Below, piece after piece: positions 22,008-34,022 of a DNA stretch of 64,000 nucleotides (positions are counted from its first letter, which is position 1; each line of letters begins with the position of its first letter). The position numbers and the translations under genes are program-made. Origin of the DNA: Pomacea canaliculata. Taxonomy: Eukaryota; Mollusca; Gastropoda; Architaenioglossa; Ampullariidae. The DNA lies in the NCBI RefSeq assembly GCF_003073045.1, contig NC_037592.1, forward strand, positions 18,991,844-19,055,843, written 5' to 3'. A model generated the notes under the pieces. It did not search any database. It worked only from the letters and a program-made list of their open reading frames with translations, and was not told where the DNA came from.

Positions 22008-23615
22008 AACGATGACCCCGTTGCTGAGGTCATTGCGGCTGTTGTTTCACACAAAACTCGCGGCTATCAACCGTTTTGGCTCAATGTAACTTTTTATGTA
22101 AGTGGATGCTAAGAAAAAGTGGACAGTCTAGTCACTATAACTTTCAATACGTGTATGTGTGCAACAACAACAACAACAATCAGCCCAAAACAAGTAGTTC
22201 TGTGGATATTGGTCAGAACGCCCTCAGCTGGGACTTTGTAAATAGTAATTAAACCTGTAAACATTGCGGACCATCATTCTTACTCACATTGTTTAATTTA
22301 AACTGTAGCATCATTCTGATCGCAGTAACCAATTATAACTGCCAAGCGGCGTTTTTAAAATTCAAGTGTGTATTTTAACATCTTCCATTTTAGGAAGAGA
22401 AATAATTATTTTAATGTAATATGATGAAAGAATGGAATCGCTTTTTCTTTTAACTGTCATTGTTGGGACCTTTCTGACGTAGAGGTGAAGACCGTTTGCA
22501 AAATGGCTTCGTGAGTGAATGTTTTCTAGTAATATTTAATAGCGACAATATTTATAATTATGTTTGTTTTTATCACTTAAACCATTCATAACTCTTATTA
22601 TAACGATTGGTAAAGCTCCAGCCAGTGAAAAGATCGATCTTGTTAAAACATCGATGGCAGATCACCTGAAGGGACGGAAGACATCTTGTGTGGACGTCTT
22701 GTACATGTCCTCCAGCAGCAGGTGGCGGTGAGACCTTAGATGTTGTGACCGGGTCACCGACCTCATGTCAGAGCGGCCTAGCCTCGCTCAGTCAGAATGT
22801 TTTAAAGCATCTCAAGGGAAGAAACATTTTATATCAACTTTCAATCGTCACAGCTGTAATGGAGCTCATCACTTTGAAAAAAACGTGTGCTCTGTGTTCT
22901 GAAAAGTTTGATTGTGTCTGTGGCAGGTCAGGACAGATTGTTTGTAAATAATGTATACTGTATGGGGACGGCTTGGCTGTGGTGTACATGCATGTTTGTG
23001 TAGGTGTATTGCACATCCCCAATGCTCTCCTGTCCCATGTGAACTGTTGACACTGTGAGCCAGGGCTCAGGTGCAGACATGGATGGTTCCCACGGGACCT
23101 CGACAATGCTTTCTGTTTCGGATGACTCCTTCAGCCTGTTCCTCCATGCAGATCTCTCCCGAAAGATTATATCACTGCTTTCCATGCTTTAAGCTCATTT
23201 AAAATTCACAAGATCTCGTGGATTTTATTTTATTTTACTTTATTTTATTTTATTTTTCAAACGGGCATTTACAATCCTGCAGGCTATAAGAAATGTATTA
23301 TTTAAAGATTCGTTATGACTTTAAGAACCTTCCAGGCCCCGCGCTGTCTTCCTATTCACTGGTAATCCATTATTGATATTCTTTTGTGGCGACTGAAATA
23401 TTCCACGTGAATAAAGTAAACAAACATTGATGCTTGTTGTGCTTGTGTTCAGACGTTGTGCTATGGAGAAGGCCGTTAAGGCTGTTACCAGGGAAACGTG
23501 CCGAAGCGTCAAACGAAAGTTGTCCCGAGTTTAATAAGATGTGCAAAATACATAATCTGCCAGAACCAAACAAGACCAATGAAAATTAAAGTTTAGCAGT
23601 AGCGTATAATAAGAT

Positions 23616-23639
23616 AATAAATTACTGTGAGATAATAAA
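23616..23639 (+). terminator. Candidate poly(A) signals of gene 2
   Basis: Two AATAAA hexamers lie inside a near-perfect tandem gagataataaattactgt. Neither has an obvious GT-rich element close behind. Placement is tentative. Confidence 0.35.
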
Positions 23640-23766
23640 TTACTGTATTGGTGAAGAATAGCAGTCGTTTAACACGCCAAGCACCGGCAGACACTTGTAT
23701 CTAAGTTACTCGCCAAAAACAACTGAAAAAAGTTCACACCTTAGTAATAGACATACTTTAGAGTCG

Positions 23767-23809
23767 TTTATTTTTGTACACAAAGCCATAATATAAACCA
23801 TATTTTATT
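23767..23809 (-). terminator. Candidate poly(A) signals of gene 3
   Basis: Reading the minus strand, AATAAA occurs at 23804-23809 and 23767-23772, about 0.8 kb after the gene 3 stop and roughly 130-190 bp from the opposing gene 2 signals. Confidence 0.35.
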
Positions 23810-24618
23810 ATATATATTCCCGAATATAAATATAAGCATTAAAAATAGTCTCTGTACATTCACAGTATACTGTATAGGGCTTAGTGTAAAAAGACTATCA
23901 GACCTTTTTATATTGTTTGTTTGTTCCCTTATTCAGTCGACAGGACACGAGATGTAGTACTGTGCCGGCGACTGTCGACTGGACACAAGGTCTGGTCATG
24001 CACTTGGCTGTTCTTTGGCAGCAAGTCCGCCAGGTGAGGGCTCAGGTGGACGGAACAGCTCTGCAAAGCGTCAGGAAAACAACGTTGTAAACAACATGTA
24101 ACACACGTTTAAATTTATCAGTTTTTTCACATTCCAGTGAAACATTATCTTAATAGGGAAATTGAGCGTACTAAAACATATAAATATTTCAGTTTCAAAT
24201 CGTTTGTTGTATCATGTCATTGGCAAGTAAGAACTGCAATGGACCAGACAATGGTGACAGGCGACAAGAATTAAGAGTACATTGAAAACAAATGTTTGCA
24301 ACACTGAAGGGAAACCTGATTATTGGAGGTGCCGGCATGCTAAGCTTACCCTTTGTTATCAGCTTTGGTCAAAATTAAAATTATCGACTGCTAACACAAA
24401 ACAAAACACCTATTTCACATACTAGCATATAGTATTTTTGATCACAGTAAAACTACGGGGTGAGCCACGAACGAGCGAAAGTGCAGCCCATGCGCAAATA
24501 AAATTGCGGCCCCTGTTCTACAGGCAAATTTCACGGCACCAGAAGTAGACAGGATATTAAACTGAAAGAAAGTGAAATTGTATGCTGTTTGATAGCTATC
24601 TACCTCATTATGGCTTGA

Positions 24619-25848
24619 TCAGCCAAGGTTTTCAAACAGATAAAATGTCTTGCCTGGGTCTGTTAAGGGAAAAGTTGATAGGTCTGAATCCAAGAGGACC
24701 GTAGACTTTTGGAGGGAGCTGTCTGGAGACGACTGGTGTGTTGTTCGATGTCGGAGGAGCTTGGTTGCCCCCGGTGGGTTGTCGCCCCATGGCTGTCCTT
24801 CCCTCGCCCCACACTGCGGCTCCTCTGACCTCACTGTCATAGCTGGCCCCGACGGTGTCGCCATCTGTGTCCCTGCCTGCACCGTTGACCCCATACTATA
24901 GTCTGGCACTTGCTGTCTTGTCACCAAAGATCTCACAGCTGAGGTTGTGTCATGATACTCAGTGGAAGGTCTACGGGCGGAAAGAGCTGAGATGTGTGGC
25001 TGTTGACTCTGTTTGGAAGGCACTGGCAATGACGAGCCATAATGGCTATTTCGGTCATTCAACTCCTCCTCCTCCTCGTCGCTGGACATGTACACTGGGT
25101 TATCCAGGTCCCGAAAATATCGCGAGGCCTCGGGGCCCAGCACGAGGAAGTCGGCGTCGCCAGTCGGTCTTCCCGTGTCCATAAAAAGAAGCACCAAAAC
25201 TGTCAACTGGTCTCGGTATGTCCATCACGACAGCCGGCATCGGGTTTACCATGGCGATCGGAATTTGAACTGGGCCACAGAGAGGGTTGCCCCTGGCTGC
25301 CATCCAGTTCATCATTGCTTGTTGACCTCCCAATGCCGTGGAGTCTGCTGCTGAGGATACGAACATGCCTGGCCCTACAGACCTCAGCTGCTCATCTGTC
25401 GACTGAGGCACGACGCCATTGTTGCCGAGGTTGCCCACCATGTAGGACCATTGCTGCTGAGGCTGTGGAGGTTGAAAACACAGCGAAGTCGTGTACAGGT
25501 TGAGGTAAGTGCTGTCAAGGCCACCAGGTGTGGCCGACAGAGATGAGGCTGGAAGCTCTGTGTGATTCATGGCGTAGGAAGTGGGGTTGACGAGATGAGG
25601 AGCCGCAGTGGAAGATGGGATGAGGACCTGTGAGCGATTCAATTTATCAGCCATGTCCCATGTCATGGTTCGAGCGTCCTGATAATATTGTTTCTGAGGG
25701 ATGACAAAAGAAGAAGGAAGAAGGCCATCCACTCCGGAACTGGGACTCAAACTGGAAGTTTGGCCTGACCTGTTTGCCATGTCTGCCGTAAAAGTGGTGT
25801 ACAAATGCTGCTGCTGCTGCTGCTGTTGTTGTTGTTGTTGTTGTTGTT

Positions 25849-25880
<32 letters not shown>

Positions 25881-28040
25881 AAAAGGAGGGAGGAGGGTGT
25901 ACACAGCACTGTAGTTCCTAAAGCATGGTTATCGTTGTGGCGCTGTTCCTGCTGGATGTTGACAGCATGCAGTCGCTCCTGACTCTCCAAATGGCGAAGG
26001 CGCCGGAACTGCAATTCCGTGTCCTTTTGTCGGTTTCGTTCCATCTCCATCTGTTGCTCCCGGCGACCCACAACACCCGCTATCTCCTCCGCCACGCGCT
26101 TCTTCTCCTTCTTCCTAACTGTCGACTCGTACGTGAACTTCTTCGTCTTCTTGCCAAAGATTCTGGGCACGTGCCATTCTTCGTCCCTTCGTGCGTGACC
26201 CTCCGGGTCTGGGTGAACCGATTCGTAGTCGGGGAGAACAACGATCTGACCTTTGCTCCCGACGTAAGCCACGCCAGCACGTTTCATTATCCCTACACTG
26301 GGGTCGGTGGCGCCAGACCAGTGCACCATGTTTCCTCCATTTTCCTCTGCAATGTTGGAATTCGTATGAGATAGTCGTCTAGCTCCATTCGTTAAGACCG
26401 CGTCCTGAGAAGATGAAGATTTCTGGTGACCACCGTTTTCTTCCGAACGATCCGCCCCCAAGTCAATGGACTTGTCCTGCTTGAGGAGTGTTCTAGGCGA
26501 GCTGCTGGTGGAGCCAAACTGTTTGTGAAGCTCTCGTGCATGGACTTCCTGAACTTCTGGCCCCGCTTGTTGTACTCGTCCAAATACTCGGCTTTCTTCA
26601 ACTCCGACCTTTTTCTGGATTTCATGTCGTCTATTCGACTTGAGAGGACTGAAGACTTGAATCCGTTCGATGTCTCGAGCGACACAGAATTCCTCGAGTA
26701 TAGTGTATCGTCCATGATGTCATCGTCTGAATCGAGGTCATCCTCGGGTTTCCAGTCTTTTGAAAAGGTGCGAGTTTGTACAGAGCCGTTATCTTCTACA
26801 GCAGAGGTCACGACCCCTTCCTCATCGGACAAGTCTATCACTCCATTCATGACGACTGGTGCAGAGGTCCAACCAGAGCCGCCCTTACTGCAGTTCATGT
26901 CCTGGTCAGGGTTGGGCTCTGACACGCTCTGTTCAGCTTTAGAAGATCCACCAGGAAGATGACTGTCTCTCATTGCAACAGATGATACAAGAGATAAATC
27001 TGTTTCATTTCTTAAACCCTGATCAAGCTTTCTGTCCATTGTTTTCGTGTCTAATTTTAACTCTTCACTCTTAGCTATGAGGCTGACATGGAGCGCCCTC
27101 TGGCTGTCTTCCAGCTTTCTGTTGTTGCGCCGCTCTTCCCGAGCTCTGGAGGCCTTCTCCAGTTCCTCGCGGAACAGCGCGTGCTGGTCCTTGGGGCGCG
27201 GAGGGTCGGCCGACATCCGGGTCTTCACCAGACTTTTCTCACTCCTCCTTTCCACCGTCATGACGATGTCGTGTTGCAGCAAGGAGCTGAGTTTCCGTGG
27301 AGTGGCCGACTTCTCATTGTTCTCTACAGATTTACCGTTCATGTCACTTTGCTCTTCTTTTGTGGATGGTACTGATGGGACGGACGTTGCTACGGAGGGT
27401 ATGTTGTGCTCTGAAGTTTGCCCTCTCGAATCTGCTGTGTCAGTGATAACGTCCTCAGCTCCAGCTAACCTGCCAGTTAAAGGACTATGGTGTTCAGCCT
27501 CATGCTTCGCATATTTATTTTGTGTTACAGACGACATGCCTTCCTCCGCAGCATGAGTGTGTTGACTGTTGTCCATGGGTGTGGCTGCTTGTTGTACAGA
27601 TGTTGTTGTTTGCTGTGAGTCATCCTCCACATGCTTTAACGCAGCCTTGAGCTTCTCCAGGGCCTCCAGCTCAGCCCTGGCATCGGCAATGGCTCTGGCC
27701 GTGAAGTTCACCTCCGTGTCAGTGCGGTGAGCAGCCTGTCTGACCCCGGCGTCGCCATCGGTTGTCTTACCTTGGCCAGAAACCTGGAAGGTAGGTGTGG
27801 AGGTACTGATCAAGACCTTACTTGCCGCAGAAACTGCAGGAGGGATCTGTTGAGGTATGGGTGGCGGGGAAAAGGCAGGAGGTGCACGGGAAGGTATTTT
27901 GGGGGCAGGTCCCTTTGAAGTTCTTGAGGACGAGGAAGATGATGATGCTTGACTTTGCAGCGAAAACTTTCTTTGTGATGTTGTTGTCAGCTCATCGAAA
28001 TCGTAGTCCGCTGGTGGTTCAGCGGTCAGGGAGGGCTTTT
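24619..28040 (-). CDS. Gene 3 last coding exon, 3.4 kb
   Basis: Coding-like throughout. Frame breaks at GGGGG (about 26460; six G restore the frame) and TTTTT (about 25183; four T restore it) cancel out, giving 1140 codons including the stop. This contains the helical segments, the poly-Gln and the acidic C-terminal part. Confidence 0.83.
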
Positions 28041-29511
28041 CTACACACAAAAAATAAATAAATCTTATTATTCAAAAGTTTTCGACACAAATAGGCTAGC
28101 TACACAAATATGTTTGAGAGAGAAAAGAACTCATCCGTCAGTTTTAAATGTTTAAAATCTTCCCTACGCATGACTAGCGATATCTTGACCATGAGGATGG
28201 TCCTCATACACCATAAAAGTGGGTTTGGGGAAATAACTTCTTCCTTAACAACTAAGTTTCATCACTTGTAAGATTATCAAAATCTCAAGATTATTAACGC
28301 GGAACACTTAAAAAAAATCCAAGTCTTGCTCTTCATTTTCCACTACACGAAACGAAAAGAAGAGAAAAAGAAGACTATCAAGCTATCATAGTTTTGGTTT
28401 TCTTCGCTACCATACTTACCAGGATTGTTGTCCTTTTGTCTTGCACCAGGCGGTGGCGGCGCCTGCCGTTTCTTGGACTTGCCGACACCCAGGTCGGACC
28501 CCTGACTGCTGGCGCTGGCAAGAGAAAACTGGTCATCGCTTCTGCCCACCGATGTGTCTTGGGGAGAGTTCTTCTCCCTGTCATCCACGATATCAGCCAC
28601 CCTCTTGTCCACCCTGTTCTCCAGGTCAGCCTGTCGCGACTGGCGGCGGAACTCCGCCAGCTGAGCGTATGTCAAGTTGAAAGAGTAGTCCAGATCAAAG
28701 GAATTTTTCACCGGAAGTGACGTCACTCCAGAACCTGATGGACCTGACGTTTCTTGGTGCTCACTCGGGTCTTCCATAATCACGGAGTCTTTGCTTGCCA
28801 AACTGATAGACGCAGACGGGAATCGCCTGTGTTCCACCGGCCTGGAACGATCAAAGAGAGAACTCGTCTGCTTCAGTCCAACGCCATTAACTCCCCTTCT
28901 CTGGTCGCTGTCTTGACCTGTAGACCTTGACACAGGGTCAACCTTAACGTGGCCGTTTGCTGGAAAAGACATGGCGTTGGTATGCTTTTCTTGCATACTA
29001 TTGGACCGTGACAGCTCTAACTTGTTGAGGGCCACAAAGGTCTCGCTGTTGGTCCTGGCGTGCTGTGGGCGTGGCTTAACTGAGTCCTTGTCACCTTTCG
29101 TGACTCTTTCTCTCCCATAAATATGTTCTCCTTATCCCGCGATGAGAACTTTGTTTGAGGCTCTGATCCAAAGTCGTCGTTTCTGAGAACATTGCTCGCA
29201 TTGCGGTCCTGAAATATTTCTGTATACTCGGGGTGGCGTTTGGAGAGTTGCCGGGAGACGGGCCTCAGCAGATGGCGGGTATTGACTTCATTGATGCCCA
29301 CAGGCAGGACGAGGTTCTCGGGGACCGCGTAGTTGGGCACCTTGGGAACTGGAGGAGGGGTGGCAGGTTTGGGGGTGGGATTGTGGACTCACTGTTGTCC
29401 CCCCGTATGTATGTTCTTCCCGGAACATGTGTGCTGCTGTTCTGACCCATGGCGGTGCCTGCTGCTCACGAGCTCGGGCTACGCGCTGATAGGAGCTGTT
29501 CACTCCACATC
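24619..29511 (-). CDS. Large disordered/coiled-coil protein with poly-Gln, about 1480 aa
   Basis: Two exons (29511-28420 and 28040-24619) join in phase: G plus AA gives Glu. The start is ATG at 29450 in a strong context (gccATGg) with an in-frame TGA upstream; the stop is TGA 24621-24619. The N terminus MGQNSS fits the N-myristoylation pattern MGxxxS. Order: Pro-rich segment; NYAVPENLVLPVGINEV; a long Ser-rich region with QAPPPPGARQ; helical ARAELEALEKLKAALKHV near residue 460; a charged helix near 640; a conserved-looking block GIMKRAGVAYVGSKGQIVVL; a Lys/Glu/Arg coiled coil near 1000-1050; about 24 Gln near 1065; and acidic SSDEEEEELND near 1330. Four one-base frame breaks at short homopolymers sum to the correct phase in each exon. 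The family is not recognised; actin or junction scaffold is only a guess. Confidence 0.8.
25807..25880 (-). repeat. (CAG/CAA)n poly-glutamine tract
   Basis: About 24 consecutive Gln codons: pure CAG at both ends and a CAA-rich centre. The mixed codons argue for selection on Gln, or at least for an old tract. It follows a charged coiled coil and three Leu, the usual arrangement of coiled-coil-flanked polyQ. Confidence 0.95.
28041..28419 (-). other. Gene 3 intron
   Basis: A 379 bp AT-rich GT-AG intron with acceptor tttgtgtgtag. The two exons can be read together only if it is removed. Confidence 0.7.
28420..29511 (-). CDS. Gene 3 first coding exon
   Basis: The acceptor gtcttgcag precedes 29511 and the donor gtaagtatg follows 28420. 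29511-29451 is 5'UTR, so a non-coding exon lies further upstream. Frame breaks fall at CCCCC (about 29360; CCCCCC restores the frame) and TTT (about 29120; TTTT restores it). With both, 1033 coding bases leave exactly the one base required by the next exon. Confidence 0.78.
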
Positions 29512-29979
29512 CTGCAAGACATACGAAAGACAACATGAGTCCAGGGTGTTTCAATGTATACAACTCTGCAACCTTTCTTTTTTGAAAACACACTGTGTAA
29601 AAAATTTTTGTTTAGTTACCTACAGAACTAAGCTACCACACTTTCTTTAACAGAAAGCTTGGAAGGGCATGTGGACATCATGTCTCATGTCTACACTTAG
29701 CGAATGACTACACACACAAAATTATTTTCCGGCAATACTCATTTTCTTTTATTACCATCAACGGTAACCCATGGTCACAAACATTTGTTATACAAAAATA
29801 CATCAAAATACATGTAACTACATAACGGTAGCTTTCCATGGTTATTCTTCGAACACGGACTAAGAAAGTCGCGATGGAGAGAACTTACTGTGCTCAGTCT
29901 CTAGCCTGGTATTGCTATGTTAGGTCCAGTTTCATTGTACAAGTCACTTTGTACATATCCACCCTTCTCTATGGTTATT

Positions 29980-30190
29980 ATCTTTTTATATTTAATGCTT
30001 AATTAATTCATTTCTATAGTTAATTTTATTTGCTTATTATCTTTTTATATTTAATGCTTATTAATTCATTTCTATAAGTTAATTTTTTCCTGAAAGGGCG
30101 AGGGCTAAGTGGAAAAAAAAGCGCTCAGTTGCTTATTTTACCCCTCGTTAATAAAGAATTGTCATTGTCATTGTCATTGTCATTGTCTCA
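29980..30190 (+). mobile_element. 3' end of a non-LTR retroelement with (ATTGTC)n tail
   Basis: A 55-60 bp AT-rich segment (ttattatctttttatattta) is duplicated in tandem. It is followed by ggcgagggctaagtggaaa, then cctcgttaataaagaattg, then four to five ATTGTC hexamers. A short simple-repeat tail instead of poly(A) is typical of CR1/L2/RTE-type elements and dependent SINEs. No coding part is attached. Confidence 0.45.
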
Positions 30191-33100
30191 GTGTCTCTAA
30201 CTCCCCCTGACATCGCTATTTCTCTCGCTCCTTCACTTGTTGTGTTTCTCTATTTCGTGCATTGAAAGCCTTTCAAAACTCTCGGCAAGTTTTATTGTGC
30301 CATTATCACCGTGTCGACATCTGAGATAAGGATGCAGTATTCGTGTCTCTGTCGACATTTCGTGGATGTCTCGGATTCCTTGCAGCTGTGCAAGTGTGTA
30401 ATAATGACAGCTTTGGAATTCTGGGTGTTTGGAGGGTAGCTTCCTTATTGTTATAGCTTGTTGTAACATTTATAATGGAGAATAGCGACATGATAGCTTT
30501 GTTTACGAGGTGCAGTGTACGGGGGATGGAGGGTATGGGCACTTGTTTACTGTTCACGACAAGTAACATCATCTTCTTTGGAAAGGCTTGAAAGGTCAAG
30601 AATTTTGATATTGTTTATTTGATGTGCATGGTATTCAATGGGTAGGTTTCCAGACAAGAAGTAGATAAGCCACATGGTATTAGAAGCTGGTACAGACCAT
30701 TGCACTGCCCAGTGAAGTCCACTCATGATCACGTGATATCAGCGGACTGTTGTTACTAGGGTCAGGTGAAATTAATGTCAGCCTCAAAGTTTAGATGCTT
30801 TAAGACAATTGAAAATGGCCAGCACCAAGTGAAAAAGTAAAGTTCTTTTTCAACAAAAGTTTCCACAACAATCCCTGAAAGACTAAAACAATCATTACCT
30901 AACGAAAATCATTTGCCTATATTGTGTTGCTGCATCATGCACCATAGCAGGAAGTGATCAGCCCCGTGCATTTAATTTTATTTTCTTTGAATCCAATTCT
31001 GTGCATTTGTTATGTATGACAGTTTTATCATGTGTCTTGAGACGATTGGTTTCTCGAAAATAGGATCCTTGTATATTTAAAAACAACTCAGACTAAAGGT
31101 GTGTCCGCATACCATCTCACTCCCCCTTGTCAAGAAGGATATCTTGTTTCTCTCAAAGGTCGCCTACATTCCAGATGTGATTTTCAAAAAAAAGGTGTGT
31201 TCTCATAATGTAGATGTGTCTGCCAACGAAGTCTTCATCCTTGCAACGGCTTGAAGGATAGTAATACCATCAACATGTTGACTCCTAAACATACCTAGCC
31301 TTGTAATGGACTTGGATGCATGCGTTCTGGTGTTTCTGTCTCTTAACTTTTCTGTCTGTTAAGATTCTCCCTATTGCACGGCACGATGAATGGCGATGAA
31401 AGATGATAACGACAAGGACTACAAAGACTACTCCGTGGCGAAGGAGAATCAAGAAACAAGCTGTTCAGCATCGTACACTGCTTGTCAAACTACCGCTGAA
31501 ACCCCATTATATCACAAAAATGAAGAACTCGTGACCTATCAGGCAAGGATGGTCAGTCGATAAGGGGGCTGATAAAAGGTTCCACCAGTCCTCAAGTTAA
31601 TGAGGCTAACGAGGAAAGTGCGCAGGGGAGGTAATATGTGCTAGCCGAGGAGAATATGGCGGCCAGGAGTAGATAACTCATTTATTTGGCCCTTTCTGTG
31701 ACATCTGCTGTCATCCTAATGATACGAGAATAGTAGATGACTGGACAGGCCAGCCCGGGGTTAATTAAACACAGTTTAACTCATCAGACGAGCAAAGGTC
31801 ATGTCTGAGCGAGTAACAGCCATAACGCCACCTACGATTAGCGCTTCAGGTTTCTTTCTACAAACACTAGTTCGAATTAAAATGCGTGTCTGCGAGAAGG
31901 AATGCACACAAAAGAAACAGTCCATGTAGAAGCCATGTAGCACCATGCAATGCGAGAAGAGCATTGAGTGAAGAGTGAAGAGTGAAAGACAGAACCTAAC
32001 GCGTCCTTGCTTAGCTTCTAATCAGTCGTTGGTCCTCAGTTTTAATGGATTTTTCTTACCGTTACTCTAGGTGAAGATGGACCATCATTATCACAAAGGT
32101 GTTTATTGAACAAAGGAAACTTTAGCGGTGACATAAACTTTATAGCAGTCTACATTTATCCTTATTGGTTCTGTCGGGAAAAAGTTTCCTAACACACCAC
32201 AGGAGGAATGTCCGAATAAGCCTGTGTTTTCCCACTTCAATAATGTCACAGGTAATAATATTATGAAGAGTAAGTGAAATAGCTGTATTGGCACATCGAA
32301 CTGCTGGCAGTCTGGAAACCTGACAAGGGGTTGAACCCGAGCTGCGGGTTGTGACACACCGCTGGCTGCCGTCCCCTGTTCCTAACTCGCGGATCAAAAG
32401 ACTTTGGCTTGAGTTCAGAGGAGACAGCGATATTTTCTACGTTATGCCACTCTACACCCGATCATTAAACTTAATGATACAGTAACATGCTACCCTTCGT
32501 CAACAGGCTACCTGTGTGGACTTTAAAATGGCACCTGGCGTGTTTAGATGTTTCACACGACGGGCGCTAGAGAATTGTGTAGATGTATTTATATCTACAG
32601 GTCACACCAGCTTTGCTACTTCCCGCACAGGCAGGCGGCGACATTATGTTTGGTGTTGCACAGCAGTTGCTTGTGAATTTAATAATAAAAAATATTTGTA
32701 TAGCGTTTCCCAATCATTGAAGGCGGGCTTAAAGCGTTGTTCCGTAAAAGAAAAACAAACATAAAAATAATGGATGCTGGTCTCACAAACAAAAGTTTTA
32801 GTGTTCTTATCATTATTTACGCTCACTCCCCTCCAGCGCTGGACTTTGAAGTTAAACTTCGCCAAGCAAGGTTCTGAATCAGCCATGTTTTGAATGTCAA
32901 GTGTAGGCCAGTGAAAGAAAGATTCGTTGGAAAATCGAATTTGATGTTTGAAGGCAACAGAGTCGAGAGCAGAGCACAGTCCTGACCAGAACTACTGTAC
33001 ACAACATGAAGCAACGCACGTGGTTGGTAAATAATAAATGGAAAACGACATGGTCCACCATGCTACAACAACTATAAGTGTCAGTAAAGGAGGCACACAA

Positions 33101-33771
33101 TCCAAGCAACCCTCTCTACCAAGCCCTAGTTGCTGTACCCTGCTATGAATGTCTCGGATTGTGTAGTAACAGCTCTCCCACCCGTACTCACCCACCCGCT
33201 GATTGTCGATGATAGTTATTCAGGCAACGAAGACTCGACTTCGTGTACAAACCATTCATGTGGGGATCAGGGCTGACCTGCTCTCTCCACACTTGAATAA
33301 GTCAGGTCAGTCTGTAGAAACCTGGAGGTATTTATATCATTTCATTGCTTCAGCAGGCAACACCTCCGAGGTCTCCGTTTGACAGAATAGAGTCCTGTTG
33401 AGGCTACTACTCCCCAACAAGGCTTTCTATTTAGACATTAATTCATCACAATAAGGGGTATGGAGAGGTTAATATTATACACAAATAAAAGTTCACCCAC
33501 ACAATTTCTTCATAAGAGCTTCAATAAATACACATAGAGCTTGAATTAAACTAAAGAGAGTGTTAAATATAGAAAATGGATGACAATAATGTTGGTGATA
33601 TACATTAACAGGACTGAAATCAGCGACATTACATAGCAAAACTGTCACAAATAAAGTCCTGTTAGAAAGTGCAGGATTACCTGTTGTGCACCCCGATCAA
33701 GTTAACTGCTAGATTCTCAGAAACGACTTTCGTATCTAGGGTCTTCTTCAACGAGACAAACGTGCAGACCT

Positions 33772-34022
33772 GACAGGCAAACGCAGGGAAATCCCTTCTG
33801 GAAGAAAGTTATGGAGCATTTGTGGATGTAATGGAAGAGACTTATGACCAACTAATGGCTGTTATAGATGGGGTAATAGATGACATAACTGTTATAACGG
33901 AAGGTATGGATGATGTGTGTCTGTTATGTAAAGAAATTTTGGAGGATTTCTACAATTATTCACACACCAGGCTACTCACAAGTAACTATAGTAGTTACAA
34001 CAATCAGACACGATACCTCTAG
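33772..34022 (+). other. Short acidic open frame, nature unknown
   Basis: 83 codons are open from GCA 33774 to TAG 34020-34022, with an internal ATG at 33822. The peptide is strongly acidic and helix-like (GAFVDVMEETYDQLM, GVIDDITVITEGMDDV) and differs from the flanks. No splice partner was identified. It may be an exon of an unseen gene or chance. Confidence 0.22.

Larger units (their letters stand above)
22008..24618. other. Convergent 3' flanks of genes 2 and 3
   Basis: The 3'UTRs of two tail-to-tail genes. Poly(A) candidates are AATAAA on + at 23616 and 23634, and AATAAA on - at 23767-23772 and 23804-23809. A (TTTTA)n run lies at 23222-23258. A short coding-like segment lies at 23043-23191 (see findings). 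No confident gene is seen. Confidence 0.55.

Noticed and set aside
24650..25184. Plus-strand open frames opposite gene 3
   Set aside because: They mirror the minus-strand coding sequence, which has better composition, splice phase, start context and a poly-Gln tract.
32325..32350. tRNA box-B-like ggggttgaaccc
   Set aside because: No matching box A or cloverleaf could be built around it on either strand.
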